32,112 nucleotides of DNA from contig JAUCBJ010003285.1 of the NCBI GenBank assembly GCA_032718475.1, positions 1 to 32,112 on the forward strand. The letters run 5' to 3'. Source of the stretch: Nemertoderma westbladi (taxonomy: Eukaryota > Xenacoelomorpha > Nemertodermatida > Nemertodermatidae). Shown one piece after another: positions 29,265 through 32,112 of this stretch (position 1 is the stretch's first letter; every line of letters begins with the position of its first letter). The notes beneath the pieces are model-generated. The model searched no databases, was not told the DNA's origin, and worked only from the letters and a program-made list of their open reading frames with translations. A program made the translations under genes and the position numbers.

Positions 29265-30092
29265 TAGGGTGAAAGTAGTGTAGGTGTTAGCCCCTAAAAG
29301 TCCAGATATAATCTTTGCGTACTAACTATTTTATCTAATAGTACACTTTCAATGATACACTTCCATCGTTACATTGAATAAGACACTGACATAGATATAG
29401 AGTCTATAGGCACTTACATGGATATAGTGTCTATAGGCACTTACATGGATATAGTGTCTGGCACATGATAATGAAATGGTGGACTATCCGGAGGTCTAAA
29501 TGATGAAACAAAAAAATGGGTTAATAGAGAAGTGAGTGGATGATGAAAGAGTTGTTCGATCCGAAATATTTGTGCGAATTATTAGAGAAAGTATAATTAA
29601 ACTAACTAAAGGCCTGTTGTACGTACACAGGCGGCTATAAACCAAAATAGTATTAGCCTCGTTAGCCTTTCGAGCAGCACAGGAGACTTGGATGCTGCGG
29701 GTAAGACTATGAAATATTGGTTTATTAATATCGAAATAGTTTGTGTCCCTGATTGACTCAATATAAATGGAGCACGTTCTGAGCTGCTAAAGATGAGTAT
29801 ATATACCTAATTGAAGCGGCTATTTCAAAAAGTATCTGCAAAAAAATCAATTGTTCAAGAAAACGAAAATACTTTGAAGGCCTACTTTCATAAAAAATTT
29901 ACCCATTGAGTGTAAATATCTATAAAATGGCAATATAGTCAAAAACTAATAATTTCCCAATACTGAACAAGACAGACCGATTTGGAAAAGTTTGCATTAT
30001 ATTTTGAATTCTAGACCCTTTTTTGACCCCAATACCCCATTTATTATCCTTATTGCCAATCTATTAAAAGTATTACTTGAGATATTATTTAC
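29265..30092. other. Intergenic DNA with a 27-bp minisatellite
   Basis: Apart from the repeat at 29390-29460, nothing is recognised. Confidence 0.35.
29390..29460. repeat. 27-bp minisatellite, 2.6 copies
   Basis: Units start at 29390, 29417 and 29444 with CAT(A/G)GATATAG, followed by GTCTATAGGCACTTA. The second and third units are identical as far as the third runs. Confidence 0.85.
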
Positions 30093-30269
30093 CACACCAG
30101 CCCTTCTCTAAGTATATTATGACTAAATCTCTGTCTACGACTTTGTAGCTCTCTCGCACAGCACTGACGGGTATAGCCATGTTACCAAGTATTTTGGAAA
30201 ATTTAGGACCCTTCAAATACACCGTTTCAATTATATTAAACCTCTTGTTGGACAATGACTGCGGGTCCA
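30093..30269 (-). CDS. Possible 177-bp internal exon, protein not recognised
   Basis: On the minus strand a pyrimidine-rich acceptor (GTTGTTCTCACTAG) precedes 177 open bases that end at a donor-like G|GTAAAT. The exon is phase 1-1, a multiple of three. Its 58 complete codons have ordinary protein composition: DPQSLSNKRFNIIETVYLKG, KILGNMAIPVSAVRESYK, and DRDLVIIYLEKGWC. I know of no matching family. Alternatively the whole minus-strand frame from about 30340 to a stop at 30085 is a terminal exon or pseudogene, with a hydrophobic run (FLTLHIIALCTLF) upstream. Its phase does not join directly to the SH3 exon. Confidence 0.35.
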
Positions 30270-31056
30270 CTAGTGAGAACAACGTGCACAACGCAATGAT
30301 GTGCAGAGTTAAGAACCCAATGTATGAGATGCAGAAACAAATTCCAATTATTTAATTCCAGAATGTCGAGATACATAATTTTTAACTCTCATTGGATGGC
30401 AATTCCATTAGTGCTGCAATTAATTATTGCCGCATGCTTGGCAGATTCATTTGTGCTGCATTTAATTAAAACTGCGAACAATGATGCCGCTTCAGGTATT
30501 TTTTGTTACAATATTTAATGTTCATTGAGTTGTACCTGCAACATACTACCCGATTGAATTCCATCTGTATCTTATTCTACTTAGAGAGCCAACAAAGTTT
30601 TTGGGGGTAAAAAAAAACAGACTGTCGATTTGTGGGGTATAAAAAAAACACTGGATAAGTCAAGTTCGAGAAAGTTATTTTAATACCATTTGAAATAGCG
30701 TTTTTTATTGGCTTAGCCAGTATCCAATCAAATCACCTCAGCCTACAATATGACGTTGTTAACCAGCTGATTTCAAGTTGTTATTATTTTGGCTGGTGGA
30801 GGGTTCCAACCACAGTATTTCCCAACCATGAATTCTATTGGTTGCTTCGAATTCACCTAGTGTCTCAATTCCCTGAACACTAAAGTGGCAATACTCTTTC
30901 CAACACAAATGGTCTCATTGTATCAATTATTTATTTAAATCCATGGAATATTAACAATTTTATTGACAAAAAAACGGAAAATTGTTTTTTTTAACCCCCA
31001 ATGACTATAATTATTAATAAAAAGGGACCATGGTATTTATTGTGCGACAGGTAGGT
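30270..31056. other. AT-rich intergenic DNA, no supported gene
   Basis: Two similar G-then-A-rich segments lie at 30603-30618 and 30634-30651 (GGGGGTAAAAAAAAA and GGGGTATAAAAAAAA). Otherwise nothing is recognised. Confidence 0.35.
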
Positions 31057-31080
31057 GGAGAGGAGAGGAGAGGAGAGGGG
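31057..31080. repeat. GGAGA microsatellite
   Basis: There are four to five GGAGA units ending in GGGG. Confidence 0.9.
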
Positions 31081-32112
31081 AAAATAGATAATGGAAAAAA
31101 CTAGACCCTATACTATACATTTATATCTACGAATAGTAAAAACATATGGACCGACGCCAAATAGGTTCGAATAGGTAGAAAGGTAATTATTGATTTAAAT
31201 TTAGTCCGCAGCAAGCATCCCCCAGAGAAATGTTCGCACGATATGTCTCGCGGATTAAGAAACCGTAACCCGTGTTTATGACTCCCGTATATTGTTTCGG
31301 CTAGAATTACATGCCTATGTAATAACCTTCTCCTTTCCTTTAATTGGTCATTATCGGGTGACGAATGGACCCGACAAGAATTAAAGCTAAATTTCACTTA
31401 AGTCAAATTCCATTTAGTTCGAACGTGTCCAGTTGTTAGAAAACATTAATGAAAAGGTTGGAGATGAAATAGTTGAGGAGAGAAAATATAAAGAAAGAAA
31501 ATAGGATAATTGGAGAAAATACGTCGTTGAGAAAGTGTAATATTTATTTATTTATAAATGTTCATCAAAAGCCCTGTTTAAATGGCACATCATTATTTAT
31601 TAAAAAATCAGTTATCGTACATTCACTTGCATACTTAGTAGGTTATAAGAACACACCCTTCACCCTTAATATCTATGTCAAGTTTTTTTTAAAAAGCTTG
31701 AGAAAAAATTATTGATAATAATTAAAATGTACATATTATTATAAATATATAAAATAAATAAATAAATATGAAACATCGCCATTAAAGGTAATAGATACGC
31801 AAGGCAAACCATAATATATACATTTTGAGTTAGTAGAAAATTCAAGCAGCTACATTTGCAGGAAAAATGTTGTCTACCACAAGGCGGTGCAATAACTACT
31901 TACGATATGGGAGAATCAGAGTCTGAGCTTTCTACACGTGTCCGACTGGCTCGCTAAGGGAGCGTACTGGTCAGTGCTTAGGTCTCCTGAACTGTTGGTC
32001 CTAGTGTTAAAACAATTATATTCCCAGGGCCAAATCTAAGGCTACTAAATAGGTACCATATCAGATTTAGTCAACCAAAGAGCCTAGCAACAATATAGAA
32101 TTATATGATGTA
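31081..32112. other. AT-rich sequence to the window end, no supported gene
   Basis: The frames at 31113..31397 (minus) and 31473..31715 (plus) have no recognised domain, no splice context and composition driven by AT content. I do not call them genes. Confidence 0.35.

Noticed and set aside
31113-31397. 94-residue minus-strand protein
   Set aside because: No domain, no splice context, and composition as expected by chance in this DNA.

Overview
The window looks like nuclear DNA of an invertebrate animal: AT-rich, intron-bearing and crowded with tandem repeats, MITE-like elements, tRNA-derived SINE sequences and dead LINE fragments. There is no operon structure, Shine-Dalgarno pattern or dense coding. 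The frequent words GGCCTA and ACCGGT, together with the gene content, would fit a marine deuterostome such as a hemichordate or echinoderm. That placement is only an impression from sequence style.

One complete protein gene is clear. It is a two-exon amidase-signature gene on the minus strand (exon 1 at 17952..16420, exon 2 at 15856..15323). It encodes about 688 residues resembling fatty acid amide hydrolase of the type known from plants and some invertebrates. One further exon is well supported although it is only 80 bp: the first half of an SH3 domain on the minus strand (27540..27619). A weaker, unidentified 177-bp exon candidate lies at 30093..30269 on the same strand. Protein-like but broken frames lie at 301..483 and 1272..1591, on either side of a 5'-truncated LINE (474..1265).

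From left to right the layout is as follows. First come a LINE 3' end and decayed frames (0-2 kb), a 183-bp inverted-repeat element (2150..2332) and a tRNA-derived SINE (3174..3443). A 68-bp satellite A follows (4163..5722), then a 90-bp tandem repeat split by a composite Harbinger-like insertion with TTA target duplication (6017..6960). Next are a 217-bp MITE (8086..8302) and a 34-bp satellite B of about 135 units with higher-order structure (9204..13811). Satellite B ends around a captured piece of a second LINE. After the amidase gene come a foldback region (19503..19872), a diverged repeat carrying RFX X-box-like palindromes (21419..22335), a tRNA-like SINE head and a 35-bp satellite C (23151..24529). 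A 644-nt array with no C on the plus strand (25361..26004) is followed by the SH3 exon. Then come a 299-bp palindrome holding two head-to-head tRNA-like genes (28049..28347), a 496-bp foldback element (28769..29264) and AT-rich DNA.

I found no CRISPR array, phage, plasmid or operon-like defence system. The most unusual structures are the palindromic tRNA-like pair, the C-free array, the higher-order satellite with its captured LINE domain, and the MITE insertion caught inside a tandem repeat. The genes do not form a visible pathway; the window is mostly repeat biology around an amidase gene and part of an SH3 gene.
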